Positions 45,544 to 54,819 of a stretch of DNA of 64,000 nucleotides are shown in pieces (the stretch's first letter is position 1; every line of letters begins with the position of its first letter). A program made the position numbers and the translations under genes. The notes under the pieces are model-generated. The model ran no database searches, was not told where the DNA came from, and saw only the letters and a list, made by a program, of their open reading frames with translations. The stretch comes from Leptolyngbya sp. O-77 (GTDB lineage Bacteria > Cyanobacteriota > Cyanobacteriia > Elainellales > Elainellaceae): positions 62,001 to 126,000 of the forward strand of contig NZ_AP017367.1 in assembly GCF_001548395.1 (NCBI RefSeq), written 5' to 3'.

Positions 45544-46779
45544 ATGGCGACCATCAACGATAATTACTTGAAGCTCAAAGCGGGCTATCTGTTTCCCGAA
45601 ATCGGGCGGCGGGTGAATGCCTTTGCGGCGGCGAATCCTGACGCACCGATCATCCGGCTGGGCATTGGCGACGTGACCGAACCCTTGCCCGAAGCCTGCC
45701 GCGCCGCCATGATCAAAGCCGTGGAAGACATGGGCGACCGCGCCACGTTCAAAGGCTATGGGCCAGAGCAGGGCTATGGCTGGTTGCGAGAGGCGATCGC
45801 CACCCACGACTTCCAAGCACGCGGCTGCGACATCAGCGCCGACGAAATCTTTGTTTCCGACGGCTCCAAGTGCGACTGCGGCAACATTTTGGACATCTTT
45901 GGCAGCAACAACACAATTGCCGTCACTGACCCCGTGTATCCGGTCTATGTCGATACCAACGTGATGGCAGGGCACACGGGCGATGCCAACGAGCGCGGCG
46001 AATATGGCGGTCTCGTCTACCTACCCATCAGCGCGGAAAATAATTTCACTGCCAAAATCCCCAGCCAAAAAGTAGACCTGATCTACCTTTGCTTCCCCAA
46101 CAATCCGACGGGAGCAACCGCAACGAAAGAACACTTGGCGGATTGGGTGAACTACGCCCGCGCCCACGGCTCCATCATCTTCTTTGACGCTGCCTACGAA
46201 GCCTTTATCACCGATCCGTCGCTGCCCCACTCCATTTACGAAATCGAAGGAGCGCGGGAGTGTGCCATCGAGTTTCGCTCCTTTTCCAAAAATGCGGGCT
46301 TCACGGGCACTCGCTGTGCCTTCACTGTCGTTCCCAAATCCCTCAAGGGCAAGGCGGCTGATGGTTCTGACGTGGAGTTATGGAGCCTGTGGAACCGTCG
46401 CCAGTCCACTAAGTTCAACGGCGTGTCCTACATCGTGCAGCGCGGCGCAGAGGCGGTCTACTCACCCGAAGGTAAGGCTCAAACCCGCGCTCTAATCGAC
46501 TTTTATATGGAAAACGCCCGCATTATTCGGGAACAGTTAACAAATGCTGGAATTCAGGTCTACGGCGGCGTGAACGCGCCCTACGTCTGGGTGAAAACGC
46601 CGCACGGTTTGTCAAGCTGGGATTTCTTTGACAAGCTGCTGCACACCTGCAACGTCGTCGGCACGCCGGGTTCGGGCTTTGGTGCGGCAGGCGAGGGCTA
46701 CTTCCGCATTTCCGCCTTCAATAGCCGCGAAAACGTGAACGAGGCGATGCGCCGCATTGTGGAGAAGTTTCAGGGATAA
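45544..46779 (+). CDS. dapL: LL-diaminopimelate aminotransferase
   Basis: A 411-residue PLP enzyme that converts tetrahydrodipicolinate and glutamate to LL-diaminopimelate for lysine and peptidoglycan synthesis, the route used by cyanobacteria and plants. Visible features: NDNYLKLKAGYLFPEIGRRV, SDGSKCDCGNILDIFG, DPVYPVYVDTNVMAG, CFPNNPTGA, and the PLP lysine in FRSFSKNAGFTGTRCAF. Full length, in the core (non-accessory) stretch. Confidence 0.97.
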   Translation: MATINDNYLKLKAGYLFPEIGRRVNAFAAANPDAPIIRLGIGDVTEPLPEACRAAMIKAVEDMGDRATFKGYGPEQGYGWLREAIATHDFQARGCDISADEIFVSDGSKCDCGNILDIFGSNNTIAVTDPVYPVYVDTNVMAGHTGDANERGEYGGLVYLPISAENNFTAKIPSQKVDLIYLCFPNNPTGATATKEHLADWVNYARAHGSIIFFDAAYEAFITDPSLPHSIYEIEGARECAIEFRSFSKNAGFTGTRCAFTVVPKSLKGKAADGSDVELWSLWNRRQSTKFNGVSYIVQRGAEAVYSPEGKAQTRALIDFYMENARIIREQLTNAGIQVYGGVNAPYVWVKTPHGLSSWDFFDKLLHTCNVVGTPGSGFGAAGEGYFRISAFNSRENVNEAMRRIVEKFQG

Positions 46780-46805
46780 ATCCTGCTGAGACATCCGCAA
46801 ACTGA

Positions 46806-46840
46806 ACAGAATCCCGGTGGCTAAGCTCGCCGGGTTCTGT
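46806..46840. terminator. Hairpin terminator between dapL and the graspetide ligase gene
   Basis: ACAGAATCCCGG pairs with CCGGGTTCTGT across a short loop, 26 bases after the dapL stop and before the convergent ATP-grasp stop; it can serve both genes. Confidence 0.65.
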
Positions 46841-46879
46841 CGTGGGGTTTAATGTTTATTTACGCTCATTATCTGATGC

Positions 46880-47785
46880 TCAACCGATCAGTCGCTCTAC
46901 CAGCAGTTGCGTAATTGGAAATCCGGTTTGCCGTTCGAAGTGGAGAAACATGGGGCTAGGGTTTGCTTCTAAGAAGACATATTGCCCATCGGGTGTCAAC
47001 CGCCAGTCAATTGCTGTCCATTCCAGATATAAGCAGTGGGCGATCGCCACACACTGCTGCTGCACGGCTTCTGGCAAGATAGCAGGGATTAGCGTGGCGG
47101 CGGCATCTTCTCGGAAGTCTACTGCGTCGCTGCGGATTTCTGCCGTGTAGACCTCAGCACCAATCACGTAGCTGCGGACATTTGTACCTGGAACATATTC
47201 TTGAAGCGTGACGGGGGCGATCTTACTGGCTAGTTCCAGCCGATCTAAGTTCAGGTGGTCGGGCGTGATTCGTTGGGTGTATGCGCCGCCGTACACTGGC
47301 TTAAAAATCAGGTCTGGATAAGACTCGTAGAATTGCAAAATCGCCTGCGGATCATTGCTAATCAGTGTCGGCGGAATCGGCACGCCCAGTTGGGCAATTC
47401 GATGCAGTTGTAAAGGCTTTTCTTGATGAAACTGGTACGCTTGCCATGAATTGATCCAGTAGGCCGGGCAAGCCTGCATCAGCGATCGCAGCGCACTCAG
47501 CGCATCTTTGTGGGCAATGCTGGCCTGCTGGGCATCTTGCAGTGGCGGCACCTGCACGCCATAGAAACTGCGCCAAAAAATGCTGTGAATTTGGTGTAAA
47601 TCGAGGCGATCGCCCTCAGGCAACATAATCGTCCCAGTATGGGCAGACGGACTCCAGGAAAGCTGGATGCGCGTCGGAAAGTGCTGAGTATTGCAGTAGT
47701 AAACCGATGCCCCCGCCTGGGCAACGGCCTGACCCACATGGGCCGCATGAGGGTCAGTGCGATCGCCCAAAATCAGAACATTCAT
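46880..47785 (-). CDS. ATP-grasp ligase of graspetide (omega-ester peptide) maturation
   Basis: A 301-residue MvdC/MvdD-like ATP-grasp enzyme. It begins MNVLILGDRTDPHAAHVGQA and has IHSIFWRSFYGVQVP, the nucleotide-binding segment PDLIFKPVYGGAYTQRI, TLQEYVPGTNVRSYVIG, and the Mg-binding end YVFLEANPSPMFLHF. Such enzymes phosphorylate Asp/Glu side chains of a precursor and form macrolactones with Ser/Thr. ATG 47785 leaves a 29-base gap to the precursor stop. The neighbouring precursor with TTxxxxEE cores makes the assignment strong. Confidence 0.9.
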   Translation of the reverse strand: MNVLILGDRTDPHAAHVGQAVAQAGASVYYCNTQHFPTRIQLSWSPSAHTGTIMLPEGDRLDLHQIHSIFWRSFYGVQVPPLQDAQQASIAHKDALSALRSLMQACPAYWINSWQAYQFHQEKPLQLHRIAQLGVPIPPTLISNDPQAILQFYESYPDLIFKPVYGGAYTQRITPDHLNLDRLELASKIAPVTLQEYVPGTNVRSYVIGAEVYTAEIRSDAVDFREDAAATLIPAILPEAVQQQCVAIAHCLYLEWTAIDWRLTPDGQYVFLEANPSPMFLHFERQTGFPITQLLVERLIG

Positions 47786-47814
47786 GCACACCTCAACGGG
47801 CCGTCCAGGCTTAC

Positions 47815-48147
47815 CTACCACTCAGTCCAGCCGCCTTCTTCACCCAGCGCCAAGGTCGTCGCCCAGCCCCCTTCCTCGCCTAGCGCTAGAGTGGTAACTT
47901 CGGGCGGCTGCCACCCCCCTTCCTCGCCAATCGCCTTAGTCGTAACGGGAGGATGTGGGATCACCGGATCGATAGGAACTGGTTTGGGAGGACGAACCGA
48001 GGGCACACCGCCCTGTTCTCCCCCTCGCCGCGTGATATATCGGAGGCCACCGCTGAGATCCGATGCCATTGCAGAAGCTAAGTCATCTTCAAACTCAAGA
48101 TCGAGCGTCTTCAGGGTTGAGAGGCTCAAATTAAACGGATGTTCCAT
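47815..48147 (-). CDS. Graspetide precursor peptide with three TTxxxxEE cores
   Basis: A 110-residue precursor. The N-terminal leader (MEHPFNLSLSTLKTLDLEFE, DDLA) is followed by a Gly/Arg stretch, a Pro-rich linker and three cores at residues 69-76, 85-92 and 97-104: TTKAIGEE, TTLALGEE and TTLALGEE, each followed by GGW. TTxxxxEE is the core rule of plesiocin-type (group 2) graspetides, in which two Thr and two Glu form two ester bonds per core. The cores differ by point changes at DNA level, indicating local duplication. It lies directly upstream of the ATP-grasp gene on the same strand. The leader ends without a double-glycine site that I can be sure of. Confidence 0.88.
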   Translation of the reverse strand: MEHPFNLSLSTLKTLDLEFEDDLASAMASDLSGGLRYITRRGGEQGGVPSVRPPKPVPIDPVIPHPPVTTKAIGEEGGWQPPEVTTLALGEEGGWATTLALGEEGGWTEW

Positions 48148-48370
48148 CTCTAGCTACTCCCTTTAAAGATCAGTTGAAATAGTCAGACACGAGCGATCAG
48201 AGATGACAATCAGTCCGACAAAATATCCCATCCCTAAACTTATAAAACAATCATTTTTTAGGCTTGCCAATCTGGCAGATTTTTGCAAAACTCTATTTTC
48301 TATTGGGCGATCGCCAACCCATTTTGAAAAAGCTTCTGTATTAGCCCTGAGATGATTGAAAGATTCAGGC

Positions 48371-49114
48371 TTAGGAGTGATTTTGGTAGTACGAGAAGTG
48401 AATAAATTCACTCTCTAGCCACTCTTGAAACATGCGATCTAGAATCGCACCACGAGTTTCATCATTGAGTTCAGCCGACAAGAAACCGCCTACCATTAAC
48501 AGGTCATAGCTTTGCCCCACAGGAAAGGGGCCCAACAACTCATTGGGCGCTGCCCCAAATACAGCAGAGCCGATATCGGGTGGAAAATCCCAGCGACCCA
48601 GTCGCCCATCATAGCCACATCGCAACCGTCTTTCTTCGTCTACATCATACAAGTGCGCCGCTTCATAAAAACTCAGTTCGCCCTCTTCAATTTGATACAA
48701 CAGTTCTTGGGCAAGGGGGCGATAGGGCACCTGAATTCTGTAGATAAAAACTTGCTCATAATCCAACCGATTCGGGGCAAATACCCGATCTACGTCCTTT
48801 GAAAAAAGGGAGTTTTGCAGTTTTTTTAGCAAGAGGCGATCGCGAATTCCTTGTTCCCAATGCTGGGGAGAAATAAGCTGTTCCGACAGCCATTCTAAAG
48901 TCTGAGCCGCACTTTCCAACCGCATCTCATAACGCATTTGATCTGCGGCAGACTGGATCTCCTCCGGAGCAATTTCAATTTGATATTCTATGGCTGCTTG
49001 CTCGATGATAGAGCGATAAATAATCTGTTGGCAGACATCCCGAATCTGTAGATTACGTCTGAGACAATCTACAATATCTTCAGCACTCAAGGATGTACCC
49101 GCAAAATCTATCAT
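48371..49114 (-). CDS. Parvulin-like peptidyl-prolyl isomerase (SurA-like) of a peptide-secretion island
   Basis: A roughly 247-residue protein starting MIDFAGTSLSAEDIVDCLRR, with a helical SurA-type N-terminal region and a degenerate parvulin region near 130-225 (LSFYEAAHLYDVDEERRLRC, GRLGRWDFPPDIGSAVFGAA, ELLGPFPVG). There is no signal peptide. In cyanobacteria this type often sits beside HlyD and C39 ABC exporters of double-glycine peptides, as here, and may help handle the peptides before export. Confidence 0.75.
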   Translation of the reverse strand: MIDFAGTSLSAEDIVDCLRRNLQIRDVCQQIIYRSIIEQAAIEYQIEIAPEEIQSAADQMRYEMRLESAAQTLEWLSEQLISPQHWEQGIRDRLLLKKLQNSLFSKDVDRVFAPNRLDYEQVFIYRIQVPYRPLAQELLYQIEEGELSFYEAAHLYDVDEERRLRCGYDGRLGRWDFPPDIGSAVFGAAPNELLGPFPVGQSYDLLMVGGFLSAELNDETRGAILDRMFQEWLESEFIHFSYYQNHS

Positions 49115-49408
49115 ATCCAAACTTGACAGCATAACTAAGCCATATCGTGAAACAACTTTCGTCTAAGCTACTCCTGCTCAGCACAAACGCACTGATTTTC
49201 TGCTTAAAAAAGCACACTTCAAAATCTGAATCTGAAATTAGTGAGATTTTATAGTTTTTCTGAATCATTGCGATGAAAATTTAAACTTCTTCTTGTGAAC
49301 ACCGGTCTTGCATGAACTACTCCCTAAAGGGGTCAATAAATTTGACGCAAGAACACAGGAAATAGACAGGTAAAAAATATCAGGATTCAGGTCAAAAAGC
49401 AGCCCATT

Positions 49409-50416
49409 TTAAGTTGATGCCAGAAAATCAGCGCTCGTCAGAGTCGTTGTCACTCCGTGGCTCGAGCCATCATTGATGACAGTATTCAGCACCACTGCCA
49501 AAAGCGTTGTCTCTGCCCCCATTCCAACCGTAATTAGCGTGGCACTACGGATACTTTGATCCGTAAAAGTGATAGGCACAAGGTTCAAGTCTCGAAGCAA
49601 AAGACCAGTCAGCAGTTGAATTTTGTCACTCTCAGATGCATTGAAATCAGCAATTATACTGGGTTGAGAGTCTTTGATTTTAGCGGCTGTTCCGCTCAAT
49701 CTAAAAGTGTCTGCCCCTCTACCGCCAATCAGCAGATTAATGCCGCCGCCACCATCTAGCAAATCGTCTCCACTGCCTCCCAGCAGCACATCCATTCCCA
49801 GTCCGCCCAGCAGGACATCGGGGCCAGCACCGCCTTGCAACACATCGTTGCCCCATTTGCCGAAGAGGCGATCGCCCCCTCCCTTTCCTCCCAGCCAATC
49901 TTGCTCGGATGTGCCAGATAACTGATTGCCTTCTGAATTGCCAACGGCCTTCTTGACCGACGCGCCGTCTTGGGCATAGTCCCAATCACCTGTACCCATC
50001 GCCACAACTAACTCTGGCAGCAGTGGAGCAACATCTGCAAAATCTAGATCAGCCCAATTCAGCGATGCCGGAACCGTCGCCACTGCGATTGTTTCCAGCG
50101 GCTCTCCAGGAACGGCAGCAGGAACCGTCACGACTGCCGTTGTTTCGGGTGGCTTCCCAGGAGTCGTATTGGCAGATGCACCAGCGCTGATAGAGGTTGC
50201 GCCAGGGACAAACACGCTATCGCTGCTGCTGCTTGTGCCCAAGGGAGATGTCGCAGAGGAACTGCTACTGCCGCCAGCCCCGTTGGCATTCACGTAGGCA
50301 ACAGCGCTACTGCTTGAGGTGCTGATCACGGAACCGTCCAGAATAGAGCTGTCTGTAGAAGCGGCACCGAACAGCGAGTCTAGATCGGGTAAACCAGAAT
50401 AAAATACAAGGCTCAT
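49409..50416 (-). CDS. RTX (hemolysin-type calcium-binding repeat) protein
   Basis: A secreted-type protein of about 335 residues from ATG 50416 (MSLVFYSGLPDLDSLFGAAS); starts at 50470 and 50533 are in frame. The middle is Ser/Thr/Pro/Val-rich with imperfect repeats around VPGEPLETIAV. Residues about 170-250 hold RTX nonapeptides GGAGPDVLLGGLG, GGSGDDLLDGGGG and GGRGADTF, which bind calcium outside the cell. The C-terminus (GVTTTLTSADFLAST) is of type I secretion character. A type I-like exporter (HlyD and ABC genes) lies 3-9 kb away. Confidence 0.8.
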   Translation of the reverse strand: MSLVFYSGLPDLDSLFGAASTDSSILDGSVISTSSSSAVAYVNANGAGGSSSSSATSPLGTSSSSDSVFVPGATSISAGASANTTPGKPPETTAVVTVPAAVPGEPLETIAVATVPASLNWADLDFADVAPLLPELVVAMGTGDWDYAQDGASVKKAVGNSEGNQLSGTSEQDWLGGKGGGDRLFGKWGNDVLQGGAGPDVLLGGLGMDVLLGGSGDDLLDGGGGINLLIGGRGADTFRLSGTAAKIKDSQPSIIADFNASESDKIQLLTGLLLRDLNLVPITFTDQSIRSATLITVGMGAETTLLAVVLNTVINDGSSHGVTTTLTSADFLAST

Positions 50417-50612
50417 GATGTCACTGCCTGTAACGCCTGCAATCTGTCCATCAAGTCTGAATTGCCGCATCTCAACAGGTCGCTGGATGGATGCTGCATT
50501 TCTTGCGCGTCGAATTACGCTTGGATCACGCACTGCTCCTCACAAGGGAGGCTGGTCACCCGCGTCCCTCGCGAGCTTCAAAAGCAATGGCTTCAAAAAC
50601 GCTATTGCCCAG

Positions 50613-51002
50613 TTAGGAAACATATACCGAAACAGAACGAGAGCGGCTGAAGCTGCGATCGATTCCGTCTGGAGTAACCGAGATGGCTACGGCCGTAGCC
50701 GAAGCGCGGCTAATCGTCACTCGCGGCATCTGTCGAACCACTGCAACCGTGCGAGTTTTGGTTAGAGCATACTCTCCAGACGCAAAGGCGATCGCCCCCG
50801 CTGAGGCATATCCTAGTCCAGTTTCAGCAAACGTATCGGTGGCTGCATATCCACCCACACAATCGCTTGGGCCCAGACAACCGTCTAGATCGGGTATTGC
50901 TTTAAGGTGAGGTAAGTCTTGAATCTTGAGCAATCCTGGAGGAGAAAGACCCGCTTGAGCCTTCTCGAAGGGCTTTACACCTTGGGAATTTAGTAGAGAC
51001 AT
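50613..51002 (-). CDS. Hypothetical secreted-peptide candidate with internal GG site
   Basis: 129 residues from ATG 51002 (MSLLNSQGVKPFEKAQAGLS). A possible leader ends LGPSDCVGG, followed by a Gly/Ala/Ser-rich segment (GYASAGAIAFASGEYAL) and a Ser/Arg-rich end. The leader differs from those of the two peptides at 51265 and 52045, so the assignment to the C39 exporter is tentative. Confidence 0.5.
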   Translation of the reverse strand: MSLLNSQGVKPFEKAQAGLSPPGLLKIQDLPHLKAIPDLDGCLGPSDCVGGYAATDTFAETGLGYASAGAIAFASGEYALTKTRTVAVVRQMPRVTISRASATAVAISVTPDGIDRSFSRSRSVSVYVS

Positions 51003-51264
51003 CGGAAACTCTGGCCTATATCGATTCTGGATTTTAGATTGGCGATTAATGACACTACAGGTCCAACGCAGATCCAAGGCAGATCCAACACAGATCCAAT
51101 TTAGAAAAGGAGCGTCCACTAAAGACAGAACATTCTCAGCCTTCAGTGGACGGCTTCCTGATCTCTCTCAAATAGAGAGCGGGTTTTGAGATGCTTGAGA
51201 TGGCTCTTCTTTCATGAAAGATCCACGCAATCGAGATTGCATCCGCACTCTGAGATGGAACAAA

Positions 51265-51591
51265 CTACCAGTTAATCAGAGCAGCCGAAGTGCTGAGCGA
51301 GAAGGAGTTGCCCTTGTCGTCAACTACAGCTAGAGTATCTGCCTTCGTAAAGGAGTAAGCATCATAGCGAACAATAGCATCACCCTTCGCACCAGCAGAT
51401 GCAGAGATATTATGAACGTTGCCAGGAGCTTTGATGACAGTTTCAAAGCGATTGGTCGTGTCAAAACGAACACTTACTTTGTCATCTTGAGTGTAGGTGC
51501 TGGACAGGTTGCGACCCGGACGATAGAAGGTTCCACCCTGCACACCTGCTTCAGCAACGGTTTCCAGATAGTTTAGCTCAGCAATAATCAT
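51265..51591 (-). CDS. Double-glycine leader peptide, C39 exporter substrate
   Basis: 108 residues. The leader MIIAELNYLETVAEAGVQGG ends in GG at 19-20 and is closely similar to that of the protein at 52045-52377. The mature part (about 88 residues, TFYRPGRNLSS) is Ser/Asp/Thr-rich and predicted to be beta-rich, with no cysteines. Leaders of the form M-x-I-x-x-L-x-Y-L-E mark cyanobacterial peptides processed by C39 peptidase-ABC exporters; one is encoded at 54820-59166. Confidence 0.75.
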   Translation of the reverse strand: MIIAELNYLETVAEAGVQGGTFYRPGRNLSSTYTQDDKVSVRFDTTNRFETVIKAPGNVHNISASAGAKGDAIVRYDAYSFTKADTLAVVDDKGNSFSLSTSAALINW

Positions 51592-52044
51592 TGACTTTCT
51601 CCCATATAGGTGAGTTGTTTTAGATGCACATCTCTTAATTGAGATGTTGTTTATATCTTATGAGATTGACTTGTTTGAGGTTGCCATTTTGGCATATTTT
51701 GAATTTACATAGCTTTGAGCGAATGAGAAGCTTGGATAACAGATTTGAATGATAAAAATGACAGATCTGATTAAAAAACACCTGGCAAATATAGAATTCA
51801 GGAATTTAGGCTCTCTGCATAGATTTCATGTCTTGAAATTGTTGCTCCTGAGATCAGTTCTCAATCTTGAATGTTCGATTTTGTCTCGCCAGTCCCACGC
51901 TTAGAGGCTCCCAGCGGTTTCATCCGTAGTGCCACTCAAGAGAACAAATGTTCTCTTTGAGAATAATCATGATTGCCAAAACAGAGGATAGAAATGGATT
52001 TCCTATCCTCTTGATTCTAGATTGCAAATTGCAGTGCAAATTTC
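51592..52044. other. AT-rich intergenic region between two leader-peptide genes
   Basis: About 450 bases with no gene supported. A 41-base dispersed repeat (GAGGCTCCCAG, then CGTAGTGCCACT) at 51904-51944 has a similar copy at 61508-61548. Confidence 0.5.
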
Positions 52045-52377
52045 TTAGAAAAGGCCGGTTCGGCGGCGGGGGGGACGAACAATGGGGGTCGGGAAATTCA
52101 GCGATTGAGTGGAGAGCGTCCAGTTGGTGGTTGTCACGCCATTAATCACTTCTGTAACAGAGCTGCTGAATACAAAAGGAGAGTCTACATTCTGAAAAGA
52201 GATCGTGATTGTTTGAGGAGGTGACACAGGGCTACTAAACAAGATTGACTCTCCTTGTTTGAGGAGTAAGTTTCTACCAGAAAGCTCAATCAACAGATCG
52301 CTAGAATTGGCTGAGCCTCCGACGAGATTTGAGGCTTCGTCTACTTTTTCGAGATAATCTAGGTTGTGAATTAGCAT
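52045..52377 (-). CDS. Double-glycine leader peptide, C39 exporter substrate
   Basis: 110 residues. The leader MLIHNLDYLEKVDEASNLVG plus a final G matches the neighbour's leader at most anchor positions (I, L, Y-L-E, V, E-A, G-G). The mature part is beta-like with ITISFQNVDSPFVFSSSVTE and ends in a basic RPPRRRTGLF tail. It probably shares the exporter with the protein at 51265-51591. Confidence 0.75.
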   Translation of the reverse strand: MLIHNLDYLEKVDEASNLVGGSANSSDLLIELSGRNLLLKQGESILFSSPVSPPQTITISFQNVDSPFVFSSSVTEVINGVTTTNWTLSTQSLNFPTPIVRPPRRRTGLF

Positions 52378-52513
52378 GGTTTTTCCTGAGGGAAGGGTTT
52401 GTGCATTGAACGAAGTTGCGCCTGCTATGATTTCTAAATCTTGAGTTCCAAGAGATAGATGAGAAACAAGATGTTGGGGCTAGTTCCGGGGGAATGATGG
52501 AATTCAAATGGTG

Positions 52514-52864
52514 TTAATTCCAAAGGGAAACTTTGAACCAGGGGCGATCGCCCTCGATCCAACAATCTCCCCCGCGAACCTCTGCCTGAACTTCTTTCAA
52601 AGGTTCCAGATAGCCCAGGTCTTCGAGCCGGGTAATGCAGTCCTGAAGAGATAATGTTTCTTGGGGCGGCTGTGGCTTGGAAAGTTCCGATGTTGTCTTT
52701 TGCTTTTTATGCGGATTGTTTTCCTTCATCAAGCGATTGTAGGTGCGGTAGGGGATATAGTGCAGTGGATTGTATCCCGCAAACTGAAGAATCAACAGGC
52801 AAGCCCAAGAATACTTGCCCTCTAGAATGGCTGATACAACCTGATTGAATTGTTCGGGATTCAT
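52514..52864 (-). CDS. HetP-family protein
   Basis: 116 residues from ATG 52864 (MNPEQFNQVVSAILEGKYSW, then LILQFAGYNPLHYIPYRTYN), the conserved HetP core. HetP-family proteins help commit cells to heterocyst differentiation in Anabaena, and paralogues occur in non-heterocystous species. The C-terminal part (LSLQDCITRLEDLGYLEP, DCWIEGDRPWFKVSLWN) is less familiar. ATG 52900 is an alternative start. Its place in a peptide-secretion island is unexpected. Confidence 0.8.
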   Translation of the reverse strand: MNPEQFNQVVSAILEGKYSWACLLILQFAGYNPLHYIPYRTYNRLMKENNPHKKQKTTSELSKPQPPQETLSLQDCITRLEDLGYLEPLKEVQAEVRGGDCWIEGDRPWFKVSLWN

Positions 52865-53053
52865 TGTCTTATCCAGGCGACTTGAGAGGTTTGAATTCAC
52901 AGCAGGACTCTCCTACAAATTGGATTAAAATAGAAATTGGATTAAAATAGTGCAGAGACTTCAAGATTGGGCATTGCCGATGAAGTACTATTCTGTCCGA
53001 TTGACATTCTGTCCGATTGACATAGATTTTCAGAGTTCAATCGAACCGCATTT

Positions 53054-54418
53054 TTACATCTTGAGGCTATCTTTTCGGAGCTTTTGAAAGGGGTCAAGCA
53101 GCACATCGAGAATTCGACGCTGCCGCAGGATGATTTCGGCGGTGGCGGTTTGCCCGGCTCGCAGTAAGATGGTCTGACCTTGATGGCGAATGGTTGAACG
53201 ATCTAGGGAAATTTCTACCTCGTAAACAGGGCCCAAGCGCTGATCGTCTTTGGCAGCTGGCGATACGGTCAATACTGTGCCTGACAAAACGCCGTATTCT
53301 TGATACGGAAAAGCATCTACTTTGACCTGAGCGGGCATTCTAACCTGAACCAAGCCCGCTTGCTGATTTGGAATTTTGGCAGAAAGCACCAAGGGTGAGT
53401 CGATGGGGGCAATTTCGGCAATCGTGAGTCCGGGCTGGACGACTTCGCCTACGTTGTCGATATGTAGTGCCGATACGGTTCCCGCGATGGGTGCAGTCAG
53501 TATCGTAGACTGGATCTGGGTTTCAGCGGCATTGAGCAGTGTTTCTGTTTCCTTAATTTTTGCCTCTAGCTCAGATACGTTGACCTGGATTTGTTGGAGA
53601 CGCTGACGTTTTTCTAGGTGGCTCCGCTGAACCTCCGATTGCTGCTGGGCGAATTCTGCCTGATATCTTTGGGCACTGGCGATCGCCCGCTGCAAATCTC
53701 CTTCGCTTTGAATCTGCACACGCTGGCGATCGCGCAAAGATTGTTCGACCTCAAACAATTGTTCCTGGGCGATCGCGCCTGCCTCTACCAGCGGCTTTAG
53801 GCGTGCCAGACGCGCTTGATATGCAGTCTGGTCGATTTCAGTCTGCTTCAGCAGTTCTTGCTGGGTCGCGACGGCAACCTGAGCCTCTGCAAGGGACGCA
53901 GATTGAACTTGCGCCTGACTTTTGGCGATCGCCCACCGCATCTCCGCCTCTAGCGCCGTGCGATGCAGCAATTCCTGGCTCTGAATCAGTTGCAGGCGAT
54001 ATGCAGAAAGGCTCTGCTGGAGGCGACTCACCTCCGCTTCAAGCATTCGGCTATCGAGCGTAGCCAAGACTTGCCCCGCCCTCACAAAATCGCCCTCCTG
54101 AACTAGCAGCCGCATAACTTCACCTTGGCTGACTGGCTGCACCTTATAGACGCGCCCCTGGGGAACCAATTGCCCCACCCCCTGGCTCACGTCTTGCACT
54201 TTGCCAAACCAGACCCAAGCTGCAAAAACACAGCAAAATGCCAGCCCAACTCCAACCATACGGCCTGGCAGCGACGCAGGAGGCTGATCTAGCACAGATT
54301 GCAGCGATTGACTCCAAGCGGGCGGGAGGGCTTCTGAAGGGGAACGAGGATCATCCGTCGTTGTTTCTGAAGTGGCATTGAGTCCTGGTTGACTGGCGGG
54401 CTGTTCGTCTAGGAACAT
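53054..54418 (-). CDS. HlyD-family membrane fusion protein
   Basis: A 454-residue periplasmic adaptor. One membrane helix is near residues 55-72 (MVGVGLAFCCVFAAWVWFGK), the split lipoyl/barrel part follows (PVSQGEVMRLLVQEGDFVRA), then a long coiled coil at about 115-300, and the closing barrel with TILTAPIAGTVSALHIDNVG and EVVQPGLTIAEIAP. It links the inner-membrane C39 ABC exporter to an outer-membrane channel. It lies 400 bases downstream of the exporter's ATPase part on the same strand. Confidence 0.92.
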   Translation of the reverse strand: MFLDEQPASQPGLNATSETTTDDPRSPSEALPPAWSQSLQSVLDQPPASLPGRMVGVGLAFCCVFAAWVWFGKVQDVSQGVGQLVPQGRVYKVQPVSQGEVMRLLVQEGDFVRAGQVLATLDSRMLEAEVSRLQQSLSAYRLQLIQSQELLHRTALEAEMRWAIAKSQAQVQSASLAEAQVAVATQQELLKQTEIDQTAYQARLARLKPLVEAGAIAQEQLFEVEQSLRDRQRVQIQSEGDLQRAIASAQRYQAEFAQQQSEVQRSHLEKRQRLQQIQVNVSELEAKIKETETLLNAAETQIQSTILTAPIAGTVSALHIDNVGEVVQPGLTIAEIAPIDSPLVLSAKIPNQQAGLVQVRMPAQVKVDAFPYQEYGVLSGTVLTVSPAAKDDQRLGPVYEVEISLDRSTIRHQGQTILLRAGQTATAEIILRQRRILDVLLDPFQKLRKDSLKM

Positions 54419-54819
54419 AAGCAGTGACTTAGTATTTACCTTCTGGGGACTGAAGAAAAGTCTGAAGTGCAGACGGGGCGAAACTCAAACCAACTTTCCT
54501 GATTGGATAAAGTAAAGTTAGGAATATCCTAAGAGAATTCTGAGTGGCTAGCTGCCAAATTGGCAGTTTTCTGTATCAGCTTTTACAGGATGTAGATTGC
54601 TCAAAGAGTCTAGGCGAAGATCTTGCGATTCAAAAGATCTCCGGAATACAAAAATGACAGAATTTGCCCAAAAACAAATTTGGCTAAAAATTGCTAAAGC
54701 ACGCATTGCTCCACAAAAGTGATGCAGAGTGGCATGACCAGCATGACGGTTTTGGAATGCGGTTCTGAAAGGTAGGGCTGTCACAAATCTATAACTCTGT
54801 GACAGGTCTATCGCGCAGA
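54419..54819. other. Intergenic region between the exporter and hlyD
   Basis: About 400 bases without a gene I can support; it probably holds the hlyD promoter. Confidence 0.4.

Noticed and set aside
48371..49114. Considered as a second graspetide-modifying enzyme
   Set aside because: The sequence fits a SurA/parvulin-like isomerase of C39 clusters and has no ATP-grasp or transferase motif.
54548..54784. 78-codon frame between the exporter and hlyD
   Set aside because: Composition and lack of a start signal suggest non-coding DNA.
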